A DNA stretch of 64,000 bases from Sporolactobacillus pectinivorans (GCF_002802965.1 NZ_NXGA01000001.1:722744-786743); one strand, 5' to 3'; shown: positions 8,801 to 18,335, counted from the stretch's first letter. A program made the numbers and translations. Notes: generated by a model not told the origin, from the letters alone.

Positions 8801-9283
8801 TTACTCGATGCTTAGCATATTGCCGTTATTCGGATATTTTGGACCGTGAACTTTGAGTACACCGTTCTGAAAGGAAGCCTGTGTTTTGGCTCGGTCGATT
8901 GTATACGGCAGCACAACGAAGCGCTCGGCATGGCCGAACTGCCGCTCATGCGAGTAAGTACCTTTTTCTTTATGTTCCGTTTCTATCTCGACGTCATTTT
9001 CAACCGCGATTCTGACTCGGTCCCCAAGTAGCTCGATGTGAATATTTTCGCGCTTCGCTCCGGGCAGATCGGCTTCCACCACCCACTCATCCTTCGTCTC
9101 GTAAAGGCGCACAGGGAATCCGCCTGGAAACATCGAATGATTTTCAAAAAAATCATCGATCGATTTCAGAATGCCGCGAAAGGGATCCTGCTGAAAAAAA
9201 GAATCGAGATCTTCCATCGGGCTGCGTCTTGCCGGATTGCGTTTCATCGGCTGGCGCGGTTCACGAGAGTCCTGCTCATCCAT
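8801..9283 (-). CDS. Hsp20/alpha-crystallin small heat shock protein
   Basis: A 160-residue holdase chaperone. The alpha-crystallin domain spans about residues 55-150 (VRLYETKDEWVVEADLPGA, ending with the GVLKVHGPK strand that carries the conserved G-x-L), preceded by a charged, phenylalanine-containing N-terminal arm. A GAAGGAGG site lies 7 bases before the ATG at 9283. It stands alone between a shared terminator and a 500-base gene-free region. No CIRCE or CtsR-type heat-shock operator is evident upstream. Confidence 0.93.
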   Translation of the reverse strand: MDEQDSREPRQPMKRNPARRSPMEDLDSFFQQDPFRGILKSIDDFFENHSMFPGGFPVRLYETKDEWVVEADLPGAKRENIHIELLGDRVRIAVENDVEIETEHKEKGTYSHERQFGHAERFVVLPYTIDRAKTQASFQNGVLKVHGPKYPNNGNMLSIE

Positions 9284-9786
9284 ATTGATTCCTCCTTCTT
9301 AAAGCAATCTACTTTAGCATATGAAAAAATATGCAGCTGGTTCGGGCAAATAGACGAATCAGGGTAAAAAGGTACCCGAACAGCAACGCAACATGAAAAA
9401 AACAGAGAAGTGATCCGCAAATTTGAAGGACATAACGTGAGGGGACGAGCACTTTGAAGCATTAAAAACTGTCTGCCAGTCAGGCGGTATCGGCCATTAT
9501 GGACCTGTATAGCTTCAGCATCGGATCACTTTTAATAAAATGCAGGAAAAAGCTGGCTCGCTTGCCGTGAAAGAAAGAAGGTAAAAAACGATATTCGACA
9601 CGCAGCGGTTGCTATTCGACAAATAAAGTGAGATATCTTAGGCAGCTATCGGGTTTTGATTGAAAGCCGGTGTCAATGCTAAGCGCCGTTCCTGATTCGT
9701 GAAAAAGAAGGGATGTACTCTATCCTGTGTTAGAATAAAACTAGTAATCTCGTGAACGGATTTTTAGATGAAGGTGGTTTTAGATC
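9284..9786. other. Gene-free region upstream of hsp20 and recQ
   Basis: This holds the divergent promoters of hsp20 and recQ. A 9-base inverted repeat (AGTGATCCG 9409-9417, CGGATCACT 9532-9540) encloses 114 bases with no clear fold or reading frame. A TAGAAT -10 candidate near 9729 may serve recQ. No recognisable gene. Confidence 0.5.
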
Positions 9787-11574
9787 ATGCAGGATGCAGC
9801 GCTTAAAGTGCTGAAACGTTATTTTGGCTACGATCATTTTCGTAAGGGCCAGGATGAAATCATTGCCCGGTTAATGGCGGGCAGCGATACAGTCGGTATC
9901 ATGCCGACCGGCGGCGGGAAATCGCTCTGTTACCAAATTCCTGCTCTGCTGCTTCCCGGGACGGTGCTCGTGATTTCACCGCTGATCTCTCTGATGAAGG
10001 ATCAGGTCGATGCGCTTAAAGAAGCCGGTATTCCGGCAACGTTCATCAACAGCTCACTCTCCTTCAATGAAGGGAGAGAACGGCTCACCGCCGCGGCGTC
10101 CGGAAAATATAAGCTCGTTTACATCGCACCGGAACGCCTGGAACTGCCCGATTTTCTGCAGGCACTGCAACGGATGGAAGTTTCATTGGTCGCTGTTGAC
10201 GAGGCGCATTGCATTTCGCAGTGGGGACATGATTTTCGGCCAAGTTACCGGAAAATAGAGACGATGCTGGCTTATTTTCCCGAACGGCCTGTCGTTGCCG
10301 CATTGACGGCGACCGCCACGCCGCGGGTTACAGCCGATATCTGCCGTTTGCTGCAGATTTCTCAAGACAGCGTCGTTGCGACCGGGTTCGCCCGCGACAA
10401 TCTTTTTTTTCAGGTGATCCGCGGACAGAATCCGGATGCATTTTTAACAGATTATCTGAAAGAGAATAAGGATCAGCCCGGGATCATTTACGCAGCAACA
10501 CGCAAGGAGGTCGACCGGCTGCACAGCCAGCTTGTCAAGGCAGGGTTTGAGGCGGCCAAATATCATGCCGGCCTTTCGGAAAAGGAGCGGGCGGACAGCC
10601 AGGAGCGCTTTCTCTATGATGATGTGTCGGTGCTCGTAGCAACGAACGCATTCGGCATGGGCATCAATAAATCCAATGTGCGTTTTGTCATCCATTACAG
10701 TATGCCGCGCAATATTGAAGCCTATTACCAGGAGGCCGGGCGTGCCGGACGCGATGGAGAGAAAAGCGACTGTATCCTGCTTTTTTCTCCTCAGGATATT
10801 CGTCTGCAGAAATTTTTCATTGACCAGTCTGACATGGACGAAATATTGAAAAAAGAAGAGTACCACAAACTCGATCAGATGATTGGCTATTGCCATACAG
10901 AATCCTGCCTGCAGGGCTACATTCTGCGTTATTTCGGGGAACAGGAACCGCAGCCATGCAACCATTGCGGTAACTGCCTGGATAAGCGGAAAAAGACGGA
11001 TGTCACCGTGGCTGCTCAAAAAGTGCTGTCATGTGTTAAAAGGCTGCGCGAGCGTTATGGAAAAACGATGGTTGCCAAGGTACTTGCCGGTGCATCTGAT
11101 CAGAAAATCATCAGTTTCAGGTTAGACCATCTGCCGACATACGGTATTATGAAGGATCAGACCCAGAAACAGATCGGCGATTTCATTGACTTTCTGACAG
11201 GCGAGCAGTATCTGGAACCAAGGGGTGGTGCCTATCCGACGCTGGCTCTCGCGCCGCGTGCATTGCCTGTATTAAAGGGAGAAGCGCAGGTTTTCAAGAA
11301 AGGAGCGGTGCAGGCGGTGCAGCTTGAGGTTCATAATGAGCTGTTCGAACAGCTGAAACAAGTACGTAAGGAACTCGCGCAAAAAGAATACGTACCGCCT
11401 TATATCATCTTTTCCGATCAGTCGCTCCGTGAGATGAGTGCGCGGCTCCCGGCAACCGACCGCGATTTTCTGATGATCAAAGGTGTCGGTCAACAGAAAC
11501 TGGAAAAGTATGGACGCGCCTTTATGGAAGCTATTGCTGCTTATGAAGTTTCAGCTGTGGCAAAGGAAGGTTGA
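9787..11574 (+). CDS. recQ: ATP-dependent DNA helicase RecQ
   Basis: A 595-residue 3'-5' superfamily 2 helicase for recombination and stalled-fork repair. It shows the Q-motif region FGYDHFRKGQDEII, Walker A MPTGGGKSLCYQ, the RecQ-type DEAH box VAVDEAHCISQWGHDFRPSY, TATATP, the arginine-finger motif GRAGRDG, a zinc-binding Cys set (CHTESC, then CNHCGNC near residue 390), a winged-helix region, and a C-terminal HRDC domain (residues about 515-590). The HRDC domain and length separate it from the shorter RecS. Transcribed alone; the start ATG follows a GAAGGTGG ribosome site. Confidence 0.95.
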   Translation: MQDAALKVLKRYFGYDHFRKGQDEIIARLMAGSDTVGIMPTGGGKSLCYQIPALLLPGTVLVISPLISLMKDQVDALKEAGIPATFINSSLSFNEGRERLTAAASGKYKLVYIAPERLELPDFLQALQRMEVSLVAVDEAHCISQWGHDFRPSYRKIETMLAYFPERPVVAALTATATPRVTADICRLLQISQDSVVATGFARDNLFFQVIRGQNPDAFLTDYLKENKDQPGIIYAATRKEVDRLHSQLVKAGFEAAKYHAGLSEKERADSQERFLYDDVSVLVATNAFGMGINKSNVRFVIHYSMPRNIEAYYQEAGRAGRDGEKSDCILLFSPQDIRLQKFFIDQSDMDEILKKEEYHKLDQMIGYCHTESCLQGYILRYFGEQEPQPCNHCGNCLDKRKKTDVTVAAQKVLSCVKRLRERYGKTMVAKVLAGASDQKIISFRLDHLPTYGIMKDQTQKQIGDFIDFLTGEQYLEPRGGAYPTLALAPRALPVLKGEAQVFKKGAVQAVQLEVHNELFEQLKQVRKELAQKEYVPPYIIFSDQSLREMSARLPATDRDFLMIKGVGQQKLEKYGRAFMEAIAAYEVSAVAKEG

Positions 11575-11641
11575 TTTTGCCTTTTAGTTTTCAAAAAAGC
11601 TACTGCAATTTAAAATAATAAGAAAAAAGGATTTGAGTGAG

Positions 11642-12382
11642 ATGACATCGGTCCTGATTCCAATACCTGCGCATGATTTTGATCCCACTGAAGTAGTGAC
11701 ACCGTGGCTCCGCCTGAGTGCGGAGGGATTCCGTACTGTTTTTGCGACACCGGAAGGAAAACGTGGCTCTGCCGATCCGTTTTTGCTGAAGGGTGTTATT
11801 TTTGGTCGGCTCGGTGCAAAAAAGGCAATCGTGGAGTATTATCACTCACAACTGGAGAAAGATCCGTCCTTTTTAAACCCGATCGCGTATGAAACGATAG
11901 CCGCCGCTGACTATGACGGCCTGCTGCTCCCCGGCGGTCACGCAAAGGGGATGAGGCCCTATCTGGAGAGCCGGGTTCTTCAGAAAAAAGTGCTCGATTT
12001 CTGGAACGCTGAAAAACCGGTTGCAGCAATCTGCCATGGCACCATTGTCCTGGCACGTACCATCAATTCTGAAACCGGGCATTCCGTTATCTACAAAAAG
12101 AAGATGACTAGCCTGACTAAACAGTTGGAGCGTACCGCTTATTACCTTACCGCATGGGCGCGCGGCAGCTATTACCGTACCTACCCGGAATATGTTCAAG
12201 ATGAGGTTACCAGGCATTTGAAAAACAAGTCCAACTATCAGTCGGGACCTTTTCCGACCCGACCTTTTTATGTAAAAGACGGGCACCTGCTGACGGCGCG
12301 CTGGCCGGGCGATGCCGCACTTTTCGCCGATGAATTCGTAAAAATGCTCAATGAAGAACAACTTCTCAAAACGAGGATTTAA
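11642..12382 (+). CDS. DJ-1/PfpI-family protein (class I amidotransferase-like)
   Basis: A 246-residue protein with the DJ-1/PfpI fold: an N-terminal VLIPIPAHDFDPTEVVTPW strand-loop, the glycine-rich GLLLPGGHAKGM loop, and the nucleophile elbow VAAICHGTIVLA with its reactive cysteine (C131 approximately) and adjacent histidine. Such proteins act as glyoxalase III-like, protein-repair or protease-like enzymes, and the exact reaction cannot be read. A TTG start at 11633 lies too close to the AAAAGG site, so I use the ATG at 11642. It follows recQ by about 65 bases without a visible terminator and may share its transcript. Confidence 0.82.
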   Translation: MTSVLIPIPAHDFDPTEVVTPWLRLSAEGFRTVFATPEGKRGSADPFLLKGVIFGRLGAKKAIVEYYHSQLEKDPSFLNPIAYETIAAADYDGLLLPGGHAKGMRPYLESRVLQKKVLDFWNAEKPVAAICHGTIVLARTINSETGHSVIYKKKMTSLTKQLERTAYYLTAWARGSYYRTYPEYVQDEVTRHLKNKSNYQSGPFPTRPFYVKDGHLLTARWPGDAALFADEFVKMLNEEQLLKTRI

Positions 12383-12489
12383 TGCGGGTGCCAATTGCTG
12401 GGATAAGCGAAGTTTCATGGTAAAATAAAATAGAAACCGGCCTGAAAAAAGTGGCTCGCACGCTAGAACAGAGACAGGAGGAATCAGAA

Positions 12490-12819
12490 ATGGGACATGT
12501 ACTTTTACAAATTCACAGCGGAGTATGGGGAATCATGATTCTGCTGTTTATCCTCAGCCTCGTTTTTTATCGCCAGAAGGGTTGGAGCATGGCGCTGCGG
12601 CTTTCCTACCTGATTATGCTCATTACCGGGATATGGATGCTGATCCTGCATCATTTTCCAGCACTTTATGATGTTAAAGGGGTTCTGGCCATCCTGCTGA
12701 TCGGACTGATGGAAATGGCACTCGGCAGACGCCAGAAACAAAAATCCACAACTCTGATTCTGGTGTTCTCAGCAATCGATCTGATTTTGATTTTGCTGAT
12801 CGGCTATAAAGTTATTTAA
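12490..12819 (+). CDS. YisL-like membrane protein (DUF1516)
   Basis: A 109-residue protein with four hydrophobic helices. The conserved line LAILLIGLMEMALGRRQKQKST matches the IGLMEMLLxRKKKEKST segment of B. subtilis YisL. A longer frame opens at 12451, but GGAGG seven bases upstream of the ATG at 12490 and the YisL length favour this start. Function unknown. It ends at a strong terminator facing the minus-strand aminotransferase gene. Confidence 0.85.
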   Translation: MGHVLLQIHSGVWGIMILLFILSLVFYRQKGWSMALRLSYLIMLITGIWMLILHHFPALYDVKGVLAILLIGLMEMALGRRQKQKSTTLILVFSAIDLILILLIGYKVI

Positions 12820-12820
12820 T

Positions 12821-12859
12821 GAAAAAGACCTTTCATCTTTAAAAATGAAAGGCCTTTTT
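12821..12859. terminator. Bidirectional terminator
   Basis: Stem AAAAAGaCCTTTCAT / ATGAAAGGcCTTTTT with a short A-rich loop lies between the convergent yisL-like and aminotransferase genes. Confidence 0.88.
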
Positions 12860-12884
12860 CAGTTCATGCACAATTTTTTGCTTT

Positions 12885-14072
12885 TTACACACTCAGCTCC
12901 TGCAGCACTCCGGACGATTTAATCCGTTCCGCTGCTTCACGAAGACGATTTTCCGGTTCCAGCAATCCGGCGCGGACATACTGGTCGCCGTTCCGCCCGA
13001 ATCCGATACCTGGTGCCATAGCGACATGTGCACGTTCGATCAGCACGCTGACAAACGTTTCGGATGTGTAGCCTTTTGGCACTTTGAACCAACAGAAGAA
13101 CGAGCCCCTTGGTGCCTGGACATCCCAGCCGATCGCGCGCAGGCTTTCCACAAGCACATTCCGCCTTTTTTCGTAAAGTGCACACAAATTTCGCACGGAT
13201 TCCTGCGACTCGAGCAGAGCAGCCGCGCCGGCGTCTTGAACGGCGCCGAAAACATCGCTGTGTGCGATGTCGTGGAATTTGCCGAGTGTCTGTATGATTG
13301 AAGCATTGCCGGCGGCGAAGCCCAGCCGCCAGCCTGCCATGTTGTAGGTTTTGGAAAAGGTATAGATTTCAATACCCTGTTCCTTTGCTCCGGGAGTCTG
13401 GAGGAAGCTGCGCGGCCGGACGCCGTCGAATCCGAAGGCTGCATAGGCAAAGTCATGTACAACAGGCAGCTGATTGGCGCGGGCAAAGCGGACAGTGTCT
13501 GCAAAGAATCTTTCAGTTGCTATGGCGCCTGTCGGGTTGTTTGGGTAGTTCAACATCAGCAACTTGGCCTGATCCAGAACTTCTCGCGGAATCTCGTGAT
13601 AATCGGGCAGAAATCCATCTTCAGCACATACCGGCATGCCGTAAACTTTGGCGTAGGCCAGTGACGGACAAACAAAATACATCGGATAGCCAGGATCCGT
13701 CGTAATCATCACATCACCGGGATTGAGCAGCGCCTGCGGCAGAGCGGCAATCGCTACCGTGGCTCCGGCAAAAACAGTAATTTCCGTCTCCGGATCAAGT
13801 GTTACTCCGTACTCACGCCGGTAAAACATGGCGATCGCTTCTTTTAAATTTTGCTTGCCGCCGTAGGGTGGGTATCCCTGATTCTCGGGAAGGCGTGACG
13901 CATGATCAAGTGCGCGGACAATGGTATCCGGCGTCGGTTGGTCCGGACTTCCTTTTTCCAGATGGATCAAATCAATTCCGCTCTTGACAATTGCATCGAT
14001 GCGCCGGTCAACATCGGCAAAGTAATTTCCAGGCATCGACTGAAGCAGCCTGGAAGAATTAAAGTCATTCAC
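12885..14072 (-). CDS. Class I aminotransferase, MtnE-like
   Basis: A 395-residue PLP enzyme. Conserved parts are EKGSPDQPTPDTIV, NYPNNPTGAIAT, VVHDFAYAAFGFDG and the PLP lysine in TFSKTYNMAGWRLGF, which resemble B. subtilis MtnE (methionine salvage) and the LL-diaminopimelate aminotransferase group. No other methionine-salvage gene is nearby, so its substrate is open. The frame opens with an ATG at 14087 inside the ribosome site; the GTG at 14072 has GGAGG eight bases upstream and is the likelier start. It is divergent from the SleL-like gene. Confidence 0.85.
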   Translation of the reverse strand: MNDFNSSRLLQSMPGNYFADVDRRIDAIVKSGIDLIHLEKGSPDQPTPDTIVRALDHASRLPENQGYPPYGGKQNLKEAIAMFYRREYGVTLDPETEITVFAGATVAIAALPQALLNPGDVMITTDPGYPMYFVCPSLAYAKVYGMPVCAEDGFLPDYHEIPREVLDQAKLLMLNYPNNPTGAIATERFFADTVRFARANQLPVVHDFAYAAFGFDGVRPRSFLQTPGAKEQGIEIYTFSKTYNMAGWRLGFAAGNASIIQTLGKFHDIAHSDVFGAVQDAGAAALLESQESVRNLCALYEKRRNVLVESLRAIGWDVQAPRGSFFCWFKVPKGYTSETFVSVLIERAHVAMAPGIGFGRNGDQYVRAGLLEPENRLREAAERIKSSGVLQELSV

Positions 14073-14419
14073 TATACGAACCTCCATTTCTTCAGTGCCG
14101 GGCGATGAACCTAAGTCGGGAACGCATCGCTTTTCCCCTTTTGGCCTCGCGCATACAATTTGATTTTAATCATTTTATGCCCACATGGCAAAAGCGCAAC
14201 AAGACCGAATCAGTAATGATCAAATAAGTTGGATTCAACCCGCTCAGATCGATTTTTTTCATTTCTGTTCTGTTTTTTTCAGATTCGGTTCTACTCTTGA
14301 ATTTCGGTAGAGTCTGGCACCCAACGCCCGCCCGGCGAATAGGATGGGATAAGAAGCCTATTTTTTAGAGTCGAAAAGCGTACGTCCGTAAAAAGAGGCG
14401 GGCGGGGGAGGGTGGGACT
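14073..14419. other. Divergent intergenic region with long-range inverted repeat
   Basis: No gene. The sequence CGCCCGCC (14325-14332) is perfectly complementary to GGCGGGCG (14397-14404), which touches the purine-rich ribosome site (14404-14412) of the SleL-like gene. A stem here could hide that site. Otherwise the region is T-rich and featureless. Confidence 0.45.
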
Positions 14420-15679
14420 ATGTTTGTCTATGTTGTAAAATCCGGGGATTCTTTGTTTGGCGTCAGCCAAAAATTTGATGTACCTGTAGATACATTACGA
14501 TCTGTAAACGGCCTATCGGCGACTAACGTTGTGATTGGGCAGGCGCTGCTTGTACCGGGAAGCATCTATACCGTGCAGGCCGGAGACAGTTTCTGGACCA
14601 TTTCACGGGCGGCTCATGTGCCGCTGAGAGCATTGATGCAGGCCAATCCGGGGATCAGTCCGGAGAACCTGAAACCAGGTATGAGGCTGAATCTGCCGTC
14701 GATCGAACGGCGTATAGCCTCTCACTTCAGTTATACCCAGCTAAGGACACCGGCGGTAGATCAAGCGGCCATCTCGGATAATGCCCCATACTTATCTTAT
14801 ATTGCTTTATTTGAAACGCATTTTAACTGGAACGGTGATCTGAGCCCACTCGATGACAGTGCGGGCGTACTTGCAGCCTGGCGCGGGCGTGTGACGCCAA
14901 TTCTGGCGATAACGAATTTAACAGAATCGGGGTTCAATGCTGCTTTGGTGCAGCATGTGTTGAATACGCCAGATGTTCAGACACTGCTGATCGACAATAT
15001 GATTAACCGGGCAACTTCACGGGGCTATGGTGGCATCAATATTGATTTTGAAGGGGTGCTCGCTTCTGACCGCGAGGCGTTCGTTGCATTTCTTCAGGCG
15101 ATAAAGACGAGGGCTCAGGCTGCAAATCTCAATTTAAGTATTGCTGTGCCGGCAAAAACGGATGATACGGTACCGTGGGTTCGCGGCTATGATTATGAGT
15201 CGATTGGTGCCATCGTTGATCAATTTTTTATTATGGCTTATGACTGGCATCACGCTGGCAGTGAGCCGGGGGCGACAGCCCCGCTTGCCGATGTTATGGC
15301 AACGATGAACTATGCGACCAGCTTGATGGATCGAAATAAAATTATTATGGGGACGCCTTTTTATGGCTATGATTGGGTGATTCCATACTCCAGTGGGACG
15401 CCGGGCCGGGCGATCACAAACCAGGCGGCTGTGGATCTTGCAATGAGTGAGCAAGTGCCGATCAATTTCTCAGAAGCGGATCAGGCTGCTTATTTTTACT
15501 ATACGGACGACGGCGGCCAAAATCATGTCGTCTGGTTTGAAGATACGCGCAGTTTGTTTGCCAAAACACGAATTGTGTATAATGAACGGTTAGGCGGCAT
15601 CGGCACCTGGCAGCTGAACTTCGCAATGCCTCAATATCCGTGGGTATTCACCCATTACTTGCAGATTCGTAAAGTCTGA
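14420..15679 (+). CDS. LysM/GH18 spore cortex-lytic-type hydrolase, SleL/YaaH-like
   Basis: A 419-residue peptidoglycan hydrolase. Two LysM domains (residues 1-47 with VYVVKSGDSLFGVSQKF, and 49-95 with YTVQAGDSFWTISRAA) precede a glycoside hydrolase 18 barrel. The catalytic motif is GYGGINIDFEGV (about 195-206), where the glutamate after IDF is the expected acid/base. This layout is that of SleL/YaaH and YdhD, N-acetylglucosaminidases that fragment spore cortex during germination. There is no signal peptide, as usual for SleL proteins delivered to the forespore by the mother cell. Which paralogue it is cannot be fixed from the sequence alone. Confidence 0.88.
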   Translation: MFVYVVKSGDSLFGVSQKFDVPVDTLRSVNGLSATNVVIGQALLVPGSIYTVQAGDSFWTISRAAHVPLRALMQANPGISPENLKPGMRLNLPSIERRIASHFSYTQLRTPAVDQAAISDNAPYLSYIALFETHFNWNGDLSPLDDSAGVLAAWRGRVTPILAITNLTESGFNAALVQHVLNTPDVQTLLIDNMINRATSRGYGGINIDFEGVLASDREAFVAFLQAIKTRAQAANLNLSIAVPAKTDDTVPWVRGYDYESIGAIVDQFFIMAYDWHHAGSEPGATAPLADVMATMNYATSLMDRNKIIMGTPFYGYDWVIPYSSGTPGRAITNQAAVDLAMSEQVPINFSEADQAAYFYYTDDGGQNHVVWFEDTRSLFAKTRIVYNERLGGIGTWQLNFAMPQYPWVFTHYLQIRKV

Positions 15680-15780
15680 TCTGCATCGTCGGGTTCGCAT
15701 ATTACGTGAATTTGCCTGTATTTCGTGCTATGTTTGTTAGGGAAAAGTAAACCGAACAGGCATGAAAGTGAGTGAAGTTC

Positions 15781-16650
15781 ATGGAAGAAAAAGTAATCGG
15801 TTTTATCGGAACAGGTGTTATGGGCAAAGGCATGATCCGCAATTTAATGAAGGCGGGCTACGCTCTCCAGGTCTATAACCGGACCAAAAGCAAAGCAGGT
15901 GAGCTGGTGGCTGAAGGTGCGGCCTGGAAAGAAAGTCCGGCAGCCGCTGCGGAAGGCGCGGACGTGGTCATCACCATGGTCGGTTACCCGAAAGATGTCG
16001 AATCCGTTTACTTTGATAATGGGATTCTGGATCATGCACCGAAGGGAGCGTATCTCATTGATATGACCACCTCTTCACCTCAGCTTGCGGAGAAAATCAG
16101 TGCTGCTGCCGAAGAAAAGGGGCTCCATGCCCTCGACGCGCCAGTTTCCGGCGGTGACGTCGGCGCGGAGAACGGCACGCTGTCGATCATGATCGGTGGC
16201 AAGAAGGAAGATGCCGAGACGCTGGCCGCTGTCTTCCAGACAATAGGAAAAAAGATTGTCTATCAGGGCAAGGCGGGATCCGGTCAGCATACGAAAATGG
16301 CGAACCAGATTGCGATCGCTTCAAACATGATTGGCGTCGCTGAAGCGCTGGCTTATGCAAGACACGCGGGTCTTGACACGGACAAAGTGATGGAAAGTAT
16401 TGAAACCGGTGCGGCCGGAAGCTGGTCGTTGACCAATCTTGGCCGGCGGATGCTGAAAGGTGATTTTGAGCCGGGTTTTTATATTAAGCATCTGATTAAG
16501 GATGAACGGATCGCACTTGAATCGGCCAGGACCATGGGGCTTGAAACGCCGGGACTGTCATTGTCCAAGAAAATATACGATGAATTGGCTGATGCGGGTG
16601 AAGAAAACAGCGGAACACAGGCTATTTATAAAAAATATCAGCAGGATTAA
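15781..16650 (+). CDS. NAD(P)-dependent hydroxyacid dehydrogenase, YkwC-like
   Basis: A 289-residue beta-hydroxyacid dehydrogenase (3-hydroxyisobutyrate dehydrogenase family). It has an N-terminal Rossmann motif GFIGTGVMGKGMIRNL, the substrate-binding DAPVSGGDVGAENGTLSIM, and the catalytic lysine region SGQHTKMANQIAIA; the sequence follows B. subtilis YkwC almost throughout, including GAAGSWSL and the C-terminal EENSGTQAIYKK. A GTG at 15772 is possible, but the ATG at 15781 gives the family N-terminus. The physiological substrate (a 3-hydroxy acid, tartronate semialdehyde or similar) is not known. Confidence 0.88.
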   Translation: MEEKVIGFIGTGVMGKGMIRNLMKAGYALQVYNRTKSKAGELVAEGAAWKESPAAAAEGADVVITMVGYPKDVESVYFDNGILDHAPKGAYLIDMTTSSPQLAEKISAAAEEKGLHALDAPVSGGDVGAENGTLSIMIGGKKEDAETLAAVFQTIGKKIVYQGKAGSGQHTKMANQIAIASNMIGVAEALAYARHAGLDTDKVMESIETGAAGSWSLTNLGRRMLKGDFEPGFYIKHLIKDERIALESARTMGLETPGLSLSKKIYDELADAGEENSGTQAIYKKYQQD

Positions 16651-16679
16651 CTGATCTTGTTGTTATTCCTGATCAAACA

Positions 16680-16734
16680 GAAAACCGTCGTCCGTTATTA
16701 GACTTGATAAAATAGCAGCAGCGGTTTTTTTATT
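16680..16734 (+). terminator. Probable terminator of ykwC-like gene
   Basis: AAAACCG pairs with CGGTTTT around an A/T-rich loop, followed by a T7 run. The loop is long, so support is moderate. Confidence 0.5.
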
Positions 16735-16877
16735 TTTATGCCGCATCTGTCATCAGAAGCCATGCGTTCATTACATGCCCATGACAGGGAAAACGTTAAT
16801 TGTTCGAAAAAAATCGTTCATTAAGAGATGCTGCAATAAATAATAAAGTTATGCCTGATCGTTGAGGAGGCTAATCA

Positions 16878-17252
16878 ATGAAATTTTTTATTGCTGTAGG
16901 CGCTATTCTTGCTTTTCTTTCCGTCGCATTCGGTGCATTTGGCGCACACGCCCTCAAGGAACGTCTCGGTGAACATTATTTATCTATTTACCAGACAGGT
17001 GTCCAGTATCAGATGTTCCATAGCGTGGGGCTGATTTTGATCGGTCTTTTGGCGTTAACGGCTTTCCAGGGCTCAGTCGGACTCCTTCACTGGGCAGGCT
17101 GGCTGATGATTGCCGGCATCGTCTTTTTTTCCGGAAGCCTTTATGCACTAAGTATCAGCAGAATCGATTTTCTGGGAATCATTACACCATTCGGCGGGGT
17201 TGCCTTCCTGCTCAGTTGGATTCTTGTCGCAGCGGCAGTGATCAAAGGTTGA
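16878..17252 (+). CDS. ywdK: YwdK-like membrane protein (DUF423)
   Basis: A 124-residue protein of four membrane helices. The DUF423 hallmark lies at the N-terminus (AVAFGAFGAHALKERLGE, followed by YQTGVQYQMFHSVGLIL). B. subtilis ywdK lies in the same chromosomal arc near gerQ, so position supports orthology. Function unknown. GAGGAGG lies 9 bases before the ATG, and a terminator follows before the convergent LysR gene. Confidence 0.88.
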   Translation: MKFFIAVGAILAFLSVAFGAFGAHALKERLGEHYLSIYQTGVQYQMFHSVGLILIGLLALTAFQGSVGLLHWAGWLMIAGIVFFSGSLYALSISRIDFLGIITPFGGVAFLLSWILVAAAVIKG

Positions 17253-17303
17253 CCAATCTGTGGTGAGATGAACGAGTTGCAGATCTGCGGAAATTTGAAT
17301 AAT

Positions 17304-17341
17304 GAAAGAGGACTTTTTGCTATTGGTGAAGGGTCCTTTTT
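17304..17341. terminator. Terminator between ywdK and the LysR gene
   Basis: AGGAC and GTCCT arms flank a 24-base interval and are followed by T7 on the plus strand. The final bases touch the stop of the convergent LysR gene. Confidence 0.65.
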
Positions 17342-18214
17342 TTACGATACACCGTTTCCGATCACTTGCTTCGCGATGGCAACAAACTGTTTCGCAGCGG
17401 GTGATGGATGGGTGGAGGTAGCAAGCCCGATCGTCCGATAACTGTCCTTTTCGAGGGGAATGGCTTTCAGCGGTGTGATGTTTCCTGGAATGACCAGCTC
17501 TGGTAGAATGCTGATGCCGAGGTGATGGGAGACCATTGCCAAAATAGCATTTTCCTCCATCAATTCAAAGCGGATTTTGGGATGAACGCCGTTCTCGGCC
17601 AGAATCCGCTTGACCTCATGGTAGCCGCCGAATGCCGGCATAATAAACGGCTCTTGCTCCATCTGGCTGAATGAGATGCAGGTCTGATTGTACAGCACAC
17701 TTTTCGGAGATACAATGCAGAGAATCCGGTCTCTGATCAGCGGCGTCACCGTCAATTGATCAGAATGATATTTATTGACAAAGCCGCAGTCCAGTTTACC
17801 GCTGATGACCTGTTCTTCAATTTCCTCATAATTTCCTTCCGTCAGCCGGATTTGTAATTCCGGACACTTTTTATCCATCACCTGGATAATCTGCGGCAGC
17901 AGGTGCCGGGATACGCTGGTAAATACTCCAATGCAGAGCGACCCTCCAGTCACACCGAGAATCGATGCGGCTTCCTGATGAAGTTTTTCATCAGACCGCA
18001 CGATGCGCTGGATGGATGGAAGAAGCTGCATACCTTCCCGGGTCAGACTGATCCCGGAACGATGCCTGCTAATCAACCGGAAACCAAATTCTTCTTCAAG
18101 GCCGGCTACTGCATGGCTGACTGCAGATTGCGTCAGACCGAGCTGATCGGCCGCCTTTGTAAAACTTTTCACTTCATCTACTTTGACAAGGACTTGATAT
18201 TTTATCAGGCTCAT
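17342..18214 (-). CDS. LysR-family transcriptional regulator
   Basis: A 290-residue LysR regulator: N-terminal winged helix (VKSFTKAADQLGLTQSAVSHAVAGLEEEFG, residues 13-42) and a periplasmic-binding-like effector domain from about residue 90. It diverges from the EamA transporter gene with 120 bases between, the usual arrangement in which such regulators activate their neighbour. The shared region has a perfect palindrome at 18232-18246. The effector ligand is unknown. Confidence 0.9.
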   Translation of the reverse strand: MSLIKYQVLVKVDEVKSFTKAADQLGLTQSAVSHAVAGLEEEFGFRLISRHRSGISLTREGMQLLPSIQRIVRSDEKLHQEAASILGVTGGSLCIGVFTSVSRHLLPQIIQVMDKKCPELQIRLTEGNYEEIEEQVISGKLDCGFVNKYHSDQLTVTPLIRDRILCIVSPKSVLYNQTCISFSQMEQEPFIMPAFGGYHEVKRILAENGVHPKIRFELMEENAILAMVSHHLGISILPELVIPGNITPLKAIPLEKDSYRTIGLATSTHPSPAAKQFVAIAKQVIGNGVS

Positions 18215-18231
18215 AACCCGCCTCTTTCTTC

Positions 18232-18246
18232 ATGAAAATATTTCAT
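18232..18246. promoter_or_regulatory. Candidate LysR-binding palindrome
   Basis: ATGAAAATATTTCAT is a perfect 15-base palindrome 17 bases upstream of the LysR gene, in the divergent promoter region shared with the EamA transporter. It fits the T-N11-A type of LysR site. Assignment is by position and symmetry only. Confidence 0.5.
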
Positions 18247-18335
18247 ACTAATAATTATAAAGATTCATTTTATTAATGCAAAAATAAATAATATACTGAT
18301 CTGTGGAATAATAATGGATTGGAAGAGATGTAACG

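Noticed and set aside
9409..9540. Possible structured RNA between hsp20 and recQ
   Set aside because: Only a 9-base inverted repeat with a 114-base loop; no known RNA motif recognised.
10444..11019. 191-codon minus-strand frame inside recQ
   Set aside because: Antisense to conserved helicase motifs; no family resemblance.
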